A stretch of DNA of 64,000 nt from G965276675 sp965276675. Lineage in GTDB: Bacteria > Acidobacteriota > Terriglobia > Terriglobales > Acidobacteriaceae. Position numbers and translations under genes: made by a program. The stretch is from positions 1,674,001 to 1,738,000 of the forward strand of contig OZ255624.1 of assembly GCA_965276675.1 (NCBI GenBank). Direction: 5' to 3'. Position 1 is the first letter of the stretch. The number at the start of each line of letters is the position of its first letter. The notes under the pieces were generated by a model, which was not told where the DNA came from, did not search any database, and saw nothing but the letters and a program-made list of their open reading frames with translations. Positions 16,869 to 24,976 of the stretch are shown in pieces.

Positions 16869-16954
16869 CTGAAACCGGAAATCTTTGGCGTTGGTTGAAC
16901 GTGCTGAGCTAACTTTTGGGCGCAGTTCCACATCTAAGTGCGCCGGAGAGTGAC

Positions 16955-17809
16955 ATGGCTTCTACGGTGTGGAAAGGGTACATCTCGTTCGGTCTGGTTT
17001 CTGTGCCGATCCGGCTCTATGCAGCAGCTCGTGAATCCCATATCAGCTTCAACCAGATCCATACTCCGTGCGGTACACGCGTGCGCCAGCAGCTGGTGTG
17101 CCCCACGTGTGACCGCGCCGTGGAGCGTGGGGAGCTCTCCAAGGGCTATGCCGTGGAGAAGGATGTGCACGTCATTCTGACCGGGGAGGAGCTGCGCGAG
17201 CTTGAGTCCGAGTCGTCGAATGTGATGGAGATCCAGCAGTTCGTGGAACTTGCCGACGTGGATCCGATTTACTTCCAGACCTCCTACTATTCTGTCCCGG
17301 AGGAGCCCGGGCGAAAAGCCTATGCGCTGCTCTTTCAGGGAATGCAGCACCTCCATCGCGCAGCGATTGCGAAGATCACGATGCATAGCCGGGAGCAGAT
17401 TGTGCTGATTCGGCCTTACGGAAAGGGGATCGTGTTGCATACCTTGTACTATCCGGCCGAGGTGCGGGAGATCAGCGAATACGGCAGGGATGAGATAGGG
17501 CAGGTGCAATCGCAGGAGATAGCGCTGGCCGAGCAGTTTATGGGGCATCTGACGGCGGGTTTCGCGCCTGAGCAGTTCAAGGATATGTACCGCGAGAAGG
17601 TGTTGGCCCTGATCGAGAGCAAGGGAGCAGGGGCGGCAGCTCCGGGGCAGGAGGCTCCCCGCCGGCTGGCGCCGGTGATCGACTTGATGGAGGCGCTGAA
17701 GAAGAGCCTGGCGGCACAGCCTGCGGTGGGGGACGAGAAGAAGCCGGTGGGGAGGGACGAGGGCACCGCCGCGAAGAAGGCTTCGCCGCGTCGCCGGAGT
17801 ACGGGTTGA
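16955..17809 (+). CDS. ku: Bacterial Ku, non-homologous end-joining protein
   Basis: A 284-residue homologue of the Ku70/80 core. It forms a ring-shaped homodimer on double-strand DNA ends and recruits the ligase LigD. The start MASTVWKGYISFGLVSVPIRLY is the classic bacterial Ku opening, and a Cys-containing loop (VCPTC) and the beta-barrel bridge region follow. The C-terminal 50 residues are Lys/Arg/Ala-rich, a tail known in other Ku proteins to affect DNA threading and LigD contact. GGAGAG at 16944 supports the start. No ligD is in the window. Confidence 0.96.
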   Translation: MASTVWKGYISFGLVSVPIRLYAAARESHISFNQIHTPCGTRVRQQLVCPTCDRAVERGELSKGYAVEKDVHVILTGEELRELESESSNVMEIQQFVELADVDPIYFQTSYYSVPEEPGRKAYALLFQGMQHLHRAAIAKITMHSREQIVLIRPYGKGIVLHTLYYPAEVREISEYGRDEIGQVQSQEIALAEQFMGHLTAGFAPEQFKDMYREKVLALIESKGAGAAAPGQEAPRRLAPVIDLMEALKKSLAAQPAVGDEKKPVGRDEGTAAKKASPRRRSTG

Positions 17810-17907
17810 GAGAAGGGCCGATTCGACCTTCTTGACCTTGGTCAAGTGGCCTCTATGTGTCTTGGTTGAGCGGCGCTGCGCGCCGGTTTTCATTCCAAGA
17901 TGAAGCA

Positions 17908-17972
17908 GATTCCTTCGGCTGGCTCAGGGCAGGTTTTTTCGGCTCCACCTTCGGTTACGCTCAAAATGACAG
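17908..17972. repeat. Diverged copy of the dispersed 'CTCAGGATGACA' repeat
   Basis: ATTCCTTCGGCTGGC and TTCGGTTACGCTC with AAAATGACAGC recall the element at 7250-7297 in scrambled form. It occupies the gap between the convergent ku and heme A synthase genes. Confidence 0.4.
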
Positions 17973-17983
17973 CAAATTGGTAG

Positions 17984-18994
17984 CTACGGGAGTGCTGTAG
18001 CCGGGGTTTTCGGCGGCAGACACACCCGCGCGGCCAGCACTACCAGCACTGTCCAGAACAGGTCGGCGCCTAGCAGGTGAATGACCTGCATCCAGACTGG
18101 CGCGCGTAGAGCGACATCGAGAAAGCCCAGACCGAACTGAATGAAGAGCAGCACGACCAGAGACGTCGCGAGGCGGCGATTGCTGCTTTCGGGCACAGTA
18201 AACACAGCGCGGCTAACCAGCCAGATGATGAAGGCGCCGGCGACAAAGGCGCTCGCGGGGTGCAGCAGGCGTAAGCGTATCAGCCACTGTGACGATCCGG
18301 AGAAATCCTGCATGAGCGCACTACGCAGGGAGGCGGTGGGGAAGAGCGTGTCGCCCAAAGCCGCGAGTGAACCACTGACGCCGACAACGATGGTGGCAGC
18401 GAGTCCAGCAGCTGCGATGGGCATACGCACTCCGCGGATAGAGCCGCGCAATGCGCCGCTGTGGCGGGAGAGGAAGTGTGCCGTGAGCGTGAGCGCGGCC
18501 AGCAGCAAGAGCGTGTTGGCGAGATGGAGCGAAAGATAGACGGCGCGGCCTAGGGATTGGTCCTTGGCTACATGCTTGAGCAGCACGATCAACGCGCCGA
18601 GTAAGGCCTCGTTGAAGGTGAGCACGACGGCGGCGATGGCAGCGGTCCGCGCCAGATGCCGGGGAACGGTCTTCCAGAAGACCCACGCCGCGAGCACGAC
18701 CACGGCGATGAGCGAGAGCCCGCTCATCGACCGATGCGTGAACTCGATGACGGTGGCGAGCTTGGGATTGACGGGCAGGGCCACACCATTGCAAAGGGGC
18801 CAGTGATCGCCGCAGCCCGCGCCGGAGCTGGTGGCGCGCACGATCGCACCCCACAGGATGACGGCGATGTTATAGACCAGCACCGCCCACGCAAACGGTG
18901 GCAGGGAGCGCGAGGTGACGAACGGGGAAGCGGCCGTCCTTGCAGGAAGCGCGCTTGCTTGGGGCGGAACGGGTGGAGCGACAGTTGCGTTCAC
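17984..18994 (-). CDS. ctaA: Heme A synthase, COX15/CtaA family
   Basis: An integral membrane enzyme that oxidises the C8 methyl of heme O to a formyl group, making heme A for cytochrome oxidase. The 336-residue protein has about eight hydrophobic helices. Heme-ligand His residues lie in EFTHR and SLHLAN in the first half and in LLHPAS and VIHLLG in the second. The first extracytoplasmic loop has the paired Cys of CGDHWPLC, following GAIVRATSSGAG, a strong family mark. A Pro/Ala-rich N-terminal stretch of about 30 residues precedes the first helix. It stands 129 bp downstream of proC; no ctaB is nearby. Confidence 0.9.
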   Translation of the reverse strand: MNATVAPPVPPQASALPARTAASPFVTSRSLPPFAWAVLVYNIAVILWGAIVRATSSGAGCGDHWPLCNGVALPVNPKLATVIEFTHRSMSGLSLIAVVVLAAWVFWKTVPRHLARTAAIAAVVLTFNEALLGALIVLLKHVAKDQSLGRAVYLSLHLANTLLLLAALTLTAHFLSRHSGALRGSIRGVRMPIAAAGLAATIVVGVSGSLAALGDTLFPTASLRSALMQDFSGSSQWLIRLRLLHPASAFVAGAFIIWLVSRAVFTVPESSNRRLATSLVVLLFIQFGLGFLDVALRAPVWMQVIHLLGADLFWTVLVVLAARVCLPPKTPATALP

Positions 18995-19039
18995 GGCAAC
19001 TCCTCTCCACCATTGTACGAGGGGAGCGCTTCGCGCTAA

Positions 19040-19103
19040 CCCACCCTTCGCGCCTATGTGTTGCGAATGTTAAACGGGATCGCGGCGCAAAGGATGGGCA
19101 CCC
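19040..19103. repeat. Second copy of the CCCACCCTTYGCGC inverted repeat
   Basis: CCCACCCTTCGCGC (19040-19053) pairs with GCGCAAAGGATGGG (19085-19098). The same arms and flanking GGGCACCC occur at 573-638, but the loop sequence differs. It lies between proC and ctaA, so it may weaken readthrough into ctaA. Confidence 0.55.
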
Positions 19104-19123
19104 GTTCGCGCCCGATTGCGGTT

Positions 19124-19978
19124 TTAGCCAGCGGCGAGCTGCCGCGCCCGCTCTGTCGCGCGCATGATGGCTTTGATGAGGGTGACGCGCAGGCCGCCCT
19201 CTTCGAGCTCCAGGATGCCGTCGATGGTGCAGCCGGCTGGGGTGGTCACGGCGTCCTTGAGCAGGGCTGGGTGCTGTCCGGTTTCGAGCACCATGCGAGC
19301 CGCGCCGAAGACAGTCTGCGCCGCCAGCAGCGTGGCCACGTCGCGCGGCAGTCCGACCTTGACGCCTCCTTCTGCCAACGCCTCGAGGATAATGTAGACG
19401 AACGCTGGACCGCTGCCGGAGAGGCCGGTGACGGCGTCCATGTGCTTCTCGTCCAGCACAACGGTGCGGCCGATGACGTCGAAGAGGGAGGACGCGAGCT
19501 GCAGTTGGGCGTCGGTGGTGTGGCAGCCGCGGCAGAGAGCGGTCATGCCGGCTCCCAGCGTCGACGGGGTGTTGGGCATAGCACGGACGACGCCGATCCC
19601 GGCTCCCGCGGCCTCTTCGATGGCGCTTGTTTTAACAGAGGCGGCAAAGGAGACCAGCAGCTTGCCCGGTGTGAGTACGGGCTGAATCGCTCGTAGCAGA
19701 TCGCAGACCGAGAACGGCTTTACACCGATGAAGATCAGGTCCGCGGCTTCTGCGGCTGCGCGGTTGTCAATGTCGACGCTGATCCCGAGCCGGTCGGAGA
19801 GTGCCGCGGCACGCTCTGGATGCTGCACTGTGGCGGTTAATTGTTCCGGCGCGAAGAGGCCGCAGCGCAGGAAGGCTTCCAGGAGTATGCCGCCCATCTT
19901 CCCCGCGCCGAGCATCGCGAGTCGTAGATGACTCAGGTTCTTCTGTGAGTGGAGCGCTGCGTGCTCGCTATTTTCCAT
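19124..19978 (-). CDS. proC: Pyrroline-5-carboxylate reductase
   Basis: A cytosolic NAD(P)H enzyme that reduces 1-pyrroline-5-carboxylate to L-proline, the last step of proline synthesis. The 284-residue protein has the N-terminal Rossmann motif MLGAGKMGG (about 20-28), the IGVKP segment, RAMPNTP, and the family signature region GLSGSGPAFVY. It continues with EALAEGGVKVGLPRDVA and the C-terminal TPAGCTIDGI. The ATG at 19978 lies before the upstream gene's stop (overlap 11 bp), implying coupling to the DUF885 peptidase. The upstream in-frame extension to 20077 is shadow sequence of that gene. Confidence 0.95.
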   Translation of the reverse strand: MENSEHAALHSQKNLSHLRLAMLGAGKMGGILLEAFLRCGLFAPEQLTATVQHPERAAALSDRLGISVDIDNRAAAEAADLIFIGVKPFSVCDLLRAIQPVLTPGKLLVSFAASVKTSAIEEAAGAGIGVVRAMPNTPSTLGAGMTALCRGCHTTDAQLQLASSLFDVIGRTVVLDEKHMDAVTGLSGSGPAFVYIILEALAEGGVKVGLPRDVATLLAAQTVFGAARMVLETGQHPALLKDAVTTPAGCTIDGILELEEGGLRVTLIKAIMRATERARQLAAG

Positions 19979-21758
19979 TGCCGGCCTTCTGTGTGGTTTT
20001 CTGGGCTGCAATCCAGTTATCGATGCGCGACTGCACCACATCGAGCGGCAATGCGCCCGAGTCGAGCACCTGGTCATGGAAGGCGCGGATGTCGAACTTG
20101 GGCCCTAGCTCCTTCTCGGCCTTTGCGCGCAGCTCCAAGAATTTGAGCTGGCCGATCTTATAGCCCAGTGCCTGCGCGGGCCAGGCGATGTAGCGGTCCA
20201 CCTCAGCTTGCACGGTGGTTTCGTCAATCGACGAGTGTTCGTGGAAATAGTCGACCATCTGCTGCCGCGACCAGTGGTCCGCGTGCACGCCCGTGTCCAC
20301 TACCAGCCGGATGGCGCGCCAGATGTCCGCCTCCAGCCGCCCGTAATCGCTGTAAGGGTCCTGGTAGAAGCCGACGTCCTTGCCCAGATGCTCGGCGTAG
20401 AGCCCCCAGCCTTCGGTGTAGGCGGTGTAGAACTCGTGCTTGCGAAACTCCGGCACGCCGGTCAGCTCCTGCGAGATCGCGATCTGGAGATGATGCCCGG
20501 GCAAGCCCTCGTGGTAGGAGATGGCCTCGGCATCCGCGAGCGAACGCGCGGCGAAGTTGTAGGTGTTGATATAGACCACGCCGGGCCGCTTGCCGTCCGG
20601 CGTACCGGGTTGATAGTAGGCCCCGGCCTGATCCTTCTCAATGTACGCGGGCACCGGCTTCACTTCGAGCTGAGCCTTCGGCAGACGCCCGAAGAGCTGC
20701 GGCAGCTTGGGCCGCATGCCGTCGATGTAGCCCCTGTAGGCGGCGAGCAACGCCTCGGGCGAGGTTGCGTGCAGCTTGGGGTTGGTCTTGACGGCTGCCT
20801 GCATCGCCTTGAGGTCAGCAAAGCCAAGCTTCTTCGCGATGGCGAGCATCGCCGCTTCATCTTGGGCCACTTGTTGTTCCCCGATGGTGTGGATCTGGTC
20901 GGGTGTCAGATCGGTGGTTGTGCTCTGGCGCACGCGGAAGCCGTAGTAGTCCTTGCCGTCCGGGAGCGCCCAGACGCCGGGCTCGGTGCGTCCATGGGGG
21001 ATGTATTGCACCTGCAGAAAGCGCGCGAAGCGCGCGTACACCGGCTGGACCTGCTTCGCGATCACGGTCAGCAGCTGCTCGCGGACGGCATCGCGCGCCG
21101 GGGCGGACATGGACGCGGGGAACTTCTTGAGGGGCAGGGCAAACGGCGTCTCTTCAGGCTTTTGGCCGGCGATGGTATTGACCTGCACCAGGACCTTTTC
21201 CATCAGGTACTTCGGCGGCACGCGGTTGTCGTCCATGCCGATGCTCATGTTGTCGGTGATCTGCGCAAAGGCGGTTGGGATTTTTTTAAGGCGCGCGAGG
21301 TAGTTGTCGTAATCTTGGGGGCCGTCAAAGCTGAGCTGCGCGACCAGCTGGGGCAGGGAGGTGTGCAGGCCGTAGAACTGGTTGACCGGCATCTCCCACG
21401 GCTTGAATTTCGCCTCTTCCTGATTTTCGATCAGCGTGCGCTCCAGCAGCTCTTTGCTGAGTTTTTCGCCGTCATTCATGCCATCGGTGTTCACGGCGCT
21501 GAGACGGTCCAGGAGGGCGCGTTCGCGCTCGAGCGTGGCGTTATAGGCGGCGACAGATTCATCGCTCAGCTGATCGTCGTAGCGTTTATCGCCGAGCGAT
21601 GAGGCCAGCTCCGGCTGGTGCTTCAGGCGGGACTCCCAGTAATCAGAGAAGATGGTGTTCAGCGTCTTCTCGCGCTGGGGGAGCGGCTCGGGATCGGCTG
21701 CATGCGCCAGGGTGGGAGCGAGCAGGGCAGCCGCGAGCAGGCAAGGGATGAGGCGCAT
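19968..21758 (-). CDS. Secreted DUF885 family peptidase-like protein
   Basis: A 596-residue exported protein of the DUF885 family, whose members resemble zinc metallopeptidases or carboxypeptidases. The signal peptide (MRLIPCLLAAALLAPTLAHA) gives a periplasmic mature protein. The zinc-type motif is YHEGLPGHHLQ, followed by the FYTAYTEGWGLYAE segment with the likely third ligand glutamate. A GGAG site about nine bases upstream supports the ATG at 21758. The frame extends to 22034, but the extra 92 residues are a shadow of the broken parE and were left out. It is coupled to proC by an 11-bp overlap. Confidence 0.88.
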   Translation of the reverse strand: MRLIPCLLAAALLAPTLAHAADPEPLPQREKTLNTIFSDYWESRLKHQPELASSLGDKRYDDQLSDESVAAYNATLERERALLDRLSAVNTDGMNDGEKLSKELLERTLIENQEEAKFKPWEMPVNQFYGLHTSLPQLVAQLSFDGPQDYDNYLARLKKIPTAFAQITDNMSIGMDDNRVPPKYLMEKVLVQVNTIAGQKPEETPFALPLKKFPASMSAPARDAVREQLLTVIAKQVQPVYARFARFLQVQYIPHGRTEPGVWALPDGKDYYGFRVRQSTTTDLTPDQIHTIGEQQVAQDEAAMLAIAKKLGFADLKAMQAAVKTNPKLHATSPEALLAAYRGYIDGMRPKLPQLFGRLPKAQLEVKPVPAYIEKDQAGAYYQPGTPDGKRPGVVYINTYNFAARSLADAEAISYHEGLPGHHLQIAISQELTGVPEFRKHEFYTAYTEGWGLYAEHLGKDVGFYQDPYSDYGRLEADIWRAIRLVVDTGVHADHWSRQQMVDYFHEHSSIDETTVQAEVDRYIAWPAQALGYKIGQLKFLELRAKAEKELGPKFDIRAFHDQVLDSGALPLDVVQSRIDNWIAAQKTTQKAGNGK

Positions 21759-21838
21759 GCGTGGTTCTCCAGTGATTGGGTGCAAGTGTAGCGGGTGGAA
21801 CTCCCCAACACAATTCGCGCGGGGTACATGTCCGGTTC

Positions 21839-22134
21839 TTAGAGCAGTGGGGGAATATCCCGTGCCCCGTGAAGAATACGCAGCACTTCCAGTGGCCTCG
21901 ATTCGGGGTCGTAGACGATCCAATACTTTCGGTACGGCTGAACCAACCAGAAGCGTACTGAAAGCTGGGTGAGATTGCTGCGAACTCGGCCGGCATATGG
22001 GTGATCTACCAGGAATCTGCAGCTGCATAAACAAGTTCTTCAGCCCGGTCCGCAGCTTCGGGGCTGCTTTCGGCGATGTAAAGCCAAAGCGAGAACAGAT
22101 CGTCCAGAGCGAAGGGCGTGAAGCGGAAGTGCAT
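21839..22134 (-). pseudogene. parE: ParE/RelE-type toxin, frameshifted
   Basis: From the ATG at 22134 the frame encodes the first half of a ParE-like toxin (HFRFTPFALDDLFSLWLYI, AADRAEELVYAA), then meets a TAG after 42 codons. The second half continues in another frame: CRFLVDHPYAGRVR, then RFWLVQPYRKYWIVYDPE, ending LHGARDIPPLL and TAA at 21839. Adding one base in GCAGCTGC near 22030 restores a normal toxin of about 98 residues. As it stands no full toxin can be made. It begins 11 bases after the antitoxin's restored stop codon. Confidence 0.75.
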
Positions 22135-22145
22135 CTCCGGCGAGG

Positions 22146-22429
22146 TCAATGCGGCTGTCGCTGAGTAAGCTGGTCTGCGCGCCATTCACGCTTGCGTCGC
22201 GCCATTTCGAACTTCACCTCATTATCAGCATCACATTGCCAGCCTTTGCAGCCCGGAATCCCATTTCGATGGAGGCCTCGATCGCGCCTTTGTGTTCGGC
22301 TAGCCAGCGCTCCTGCTCATGCAAGTCGAGAATGGCTCGCTCGACAAATGCGTCCGCATTCTCGTATAGACCGTGCTGGAGGTCCTGGGTAATCAGGTCT
22401 GCAAGTTCATCGCTCAAGTGAATTTTCAT
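22146..22429 (-). pseudogene. parD: ParD-like antitoxin, frameshifted
   Basis: The ATG at 22429, with AGAGG upstream, opens a ribbon-helix-helix style N-terminus (KIHLSDELADLITQDLQ, YENADAFVERAI) of the antitoxin type paired with ParE. The frame stops early at 22214. Restoring one base near 22240 continues as VDADNEVKFEMARRKREWR and ends at a TGA at 22146, the expected toxin-binding tail. The present 71-residue product keeps the DNA-binding half but loses the tail. It is 25 bp after the ABC ATPase gene. Confidence 0.72.
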
Positions 22430-22454
22430 AGATAGACCTCTGGTCAAATTTGAT

Positions 22455-23210
22455 TCACTGCACCAGCGCGCGACCGCGGGCCGACATCTCGTCGGAGGCG
22501 ATCACGCCGTCGCGGATGTGCACCACGCGATGCGCGAACTCGGCGATATCCGGTTCGTGTGTGACCACGACGATGGTGTTGCCGCGGCGGTGGAGTTCGT
22601 CGAAGAGCTCCATGATCTCATCGCCGGTCTTGGAGTCCAGGTTGCCGGTGGGCTCGTCGGCAAGGATGATGGAGGGCCGGTTGATGAGCGCGCGGGCGAT
22701 GGCGACGCGCTGCCGCTGACCACCGGAGAGTTCGTTAGGCCGGTGATTCATGCGCTCTTCGAGATTGACCGCACGCAATGCCGCTTTGGCGCGTTCAATG
22801 CGCTCGTCGGAGGGGGTGCCGTTATAGATCAGCGGCAGTTCCACATTGTGCAGCGCGCTGGCACGGGCCAGCAGGTTGAAGGTCTGGAAGACAAAGCCGA
22901 TCTCCCGGTTGCGAATGCGCGCCAGTTCGTCATCGTTCAGCTCGCTGACCACATGCCCGTTCAGCATGTAGGAGCCTTTGCTCGGTGTATCCAGGCAGCC
23001 GATCAGGTTCATCAGCGTGGACTTTCCCGAGCCGGACGGACCCATGATAGCGACGTATTCGTTGTGCTTCATGCTCAGGTTGATGCCCTGCAGGGCATGC
23101 ACCTGCTGTTCGGAGCCCATGTCGTAGGTCTTCCACAGATCCTCGACCACGATGACGTTGCCCTTGGGCACGGTCGTGGTGGTAAGCGGCTCTGTCAGGG
23201 TCATTGCCAT
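22455..23210 (-). CDS. ABC transporter ATP-binding protein, MacB/LolD type
   Basis: A 251-residue cytosolic ATPase subunit of the type that drives MacB-like and LolCDE-like systems. Walker A is GPSGSGKST (57-65), the signature LSGGQRQR is near 157, Walker B is IILADEPTGNLDS, and the switch is VVTHE. The ATG follows AAAAGGAG. It lies 60 bp downstream of the MacA-like adaptor gene on the same strand. A normal tripartite exporter also needs an FtsX/MacB-type permease; none is encoded between this gene and the next functional gene, so the permease must be elsewhere or lost. Confidence 0.92.
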   Translation of the reverse strand: MAMTLTEPLTTTTVPKGNVIVVEDLWKTYDMGSEQQVHALQGINLSMKHNEYVAIMGPSGSGKSTLMNLIGCLDTPSKGSYMLNGHVVSELNDDELARIRNREIGFVFQTFNLLARASALHNVELPLIYNGTPSDERIERAKAALRAVNLEERMNHRPNELSGGQRQRVAIARALINRPSIILADEPTGNLDSKTGDEIMELFDELHRRGNTIVVVTHEPDIAEFAHRVVHIRDGVIASDEMSARGRALVQ

Positions 23211-23270
23211 GCGGTGCTCCTTTTGCTTTCCGGTTTTACGGAGGTGCTCCGTTGAGGTGCCGAGCGGACG

Positions 23271-24650
23271 CTAGGTGGTCGTCTCGCTCTCCTTGGCGGC
23301 AGCGGTGGCGTCTTCGCGTTTCACCAGTGCGCCACTCTTCAGCGCACGGAGCGTCTTGTACGAGCCGGTCACGATCTCCTGACCCGGTTCGAGGCCATTG
23401 GTGATCTCAATATCAGTCGTTCCCGTGATGCCCGTCTGGACCGGAACGAAGACGGCCTTGCTCTTGCGTCCATCAGCCTTCATGACGAAGACGCCCTGGA
23501 CCTCCGGGCCCTGCTGTGGCGCGGCGGCAACCGTGGACTTGTGCGCTCCCGTGCTCTCCGTCTCGCCAGGATGCCGCATGGTGAGCGCCTGGATGGGGAT
23601 CGCGACCACACTGTTCTTTGCCGCCGTTAGGATCTTTGCCGTGGCCGACAAACCGGGCCGCAGCTCCGCGGTGGGATTGTCGAGCGTGATCACGACTTTG
23701 AAATCTTTGGCTTCTTCGGTCCCAGTGGTGCTCTGACTGGTGGCAATGCCGGTGGAGCGCAGAATCGCCTGGTCGCCGATCTCCGTAACGTGGCCCTTGA
23801 AGGTTCGGCCGGGGAGCGCGTCCACGGTCACATCCGCCCCTTGCCCCATGCGCAGGTTAACGATGTCGGTCTCGTCCACTTTTACCTCGGCGGTGATGAC
23901 GGACATATCCGCCAGCGTCATCAGCGTGGACCCTTGCGCATTCTGGATGCCCACGACAGCCGTCTCGCCTTCGCGGACCGGCAGGTTAGTCACGATGCCA
24001 TCGAAGGGGGCGGTGCTTACCGTCTTGTTGAGCGAGTCGTAGTTGCCGCGCAGTGTGGCCACGGCGGTGCCGACTTTGCCCCTGGCGGACGCAGTCTCCG
24101 CGCGTGACTGGATCAGTGCCGCTTCCGATTGTGCGAGCGTGGCCACGTCCGTGTCGTACGCGGCCTTTTTGGAGTCGTAGTCTTGCTTCGAGATCAATTT
24201 GTTGTCATAGAGGCCCTGGGCGCGCGCAAAGTCCAGCTTTTTCTGCTCCAGGTCGGCTTTGGAATGCTCTACGGTGGCCTGCGCCGTTGCCTCGGCCGCC
24301 TGGAAGGAAGCCACGTCCGTCTTGGCAGAGCTGATGCTGGCCTGCTGCGCGTCCACGCCGGAGCGGGCCTGGACATTTTCGATGGAAGCCAGCAGCTGGC
24401 CCCGCTTCACGCGGTCACCCTCTTTGACGTAGAGGCGCGTGATACGGCCAAAGGCCGTCGCGCCCACGTTGACGTACGTCTTCGGCTTGATCTGTCCGGT
24501 GCCGCTGACCTGCGCGACGACGTTCTCCCGCATCACTTTGCCGGTAACGACCTTGGTGTAGCCGGACTGGGCCCGCGCCACAACAAAGCCTACGACTCCG
24601 AGGATGACCAGGACCACAACCACAAGGATGGCAATGCGCTTCAGTTTCAT
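23271..24650 (-). CDS. MacA/HlyD-type periplasmic adaptor protein
   Basis: A 459-residue membrane-fusion protein. One N-terminal membrane anchor (about 7-25) is followed by the biotinyl-lipoyl half-motifs (GQIKPKTYVNVGATAFGRI; TAPFDGIVTNLPVREG) on either side of a long coiled-coil hairpin (about 105-215, rich in Ala, Gln and Lys). A beta-barrel and a membrane-proximal domain come next. It would bridge an inner-membrane pump and an outer-membrane TolC-like channel. Residues around 365-385 form a Ser/Thr/Ala/Gln linker not typical of MacA. The start codon is preceded by a 326-bp divergent intergenic region shared with the GWxTD gene. The substrate of the system is unknown. Confidence 0.9.
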   Translation of the reverse strand: MKLKRIAILVVVVLVILGVVGFVVARAQSGYTKVVTGKVMRENVVAQVSGTGQIKPKTYVNVGATAFGRITRLYVKEGDRVKRGQLLASIENVQARSGVDAQQASISSAKTDVASFQAAEATAQATVEHSKADLEQKKLDFARAQGLYDNKLISKQDYDSKKAAYDTDVATLAQSEAALIQSRAETASARGKVGTAVATLRGNYDSLNKTVSTAPFDGIVTNLPVREGETAVVGIQNAQGSTLMTLADMSVITAEVKVDETDIVNLRMGQGADVTVDALPGRTFKGHVTEIGDQAILRSTGIATSQSTTGTEEAKDFKVVITLDNPTAELRPGLSATAKILTAAKNSVVAIPIQALTMRHPGETESTGAHKSTVAAAPQQGPEVQGVFVMKADGRKSKAVFVPVQTGITGTTDIEITNGLEPGQEIVTGSYKTLRALKSGALVKREDATAAAKESETTT

Positions 24651-24976
24651 CTTTTCGTGTGTCCGTCGCTACCTGCGCAGGGATTTATACGTATGTGCAC
24701 CGGGAACAGTTCCCTTGAGAATTCCCGATCGCGGAGCAGCTCCGGGATGCTCTGATGGTTCTGCCTTCTCTGTTCCGTCTTTCTCTATAGACGCGAGCGG
24801 GCAAATTCAGTCCTATGCGCACCTATCATAGCAAGGACGATTACCGGAACCGCATCTGGTAATCGTCCAAAAGAACTTCCAGATGCACTTATGGATGCCC
24901 CTCCCCGGCGCCTTCCTTGCGATTCGCCGCGTAAAAAACTAGAATCACTGCACTGTTCAGGAGTACCAGGCAACCT
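24651..24976. other. Divergent intergenic region with a perfect 11-bp inverted repeat
   Basis: No gene is visible between the minus-strand efflux adaptor and the plus-strand GWxTD gene. The arms GGACGATTACC (24835-24845) and GGTAATCGTCC (24858-24868) are perfectly complementary around a 12-base loop and are followed by AAAAGAAC. It could be a regulator site for the divergent pair or an RNA hairpin in the GWxTD leader; a terminator is less likely here because no gene ends nearby. Confidence 0.6.

Noticed and set aside
20208..21602. 464-codon plus-strand open frame
   Set aside because: Mirror of the DUF885 gene in GC-rich DNA; composition (Val/Gly/His/Arg) and lack of motifs mark it as a shadow.
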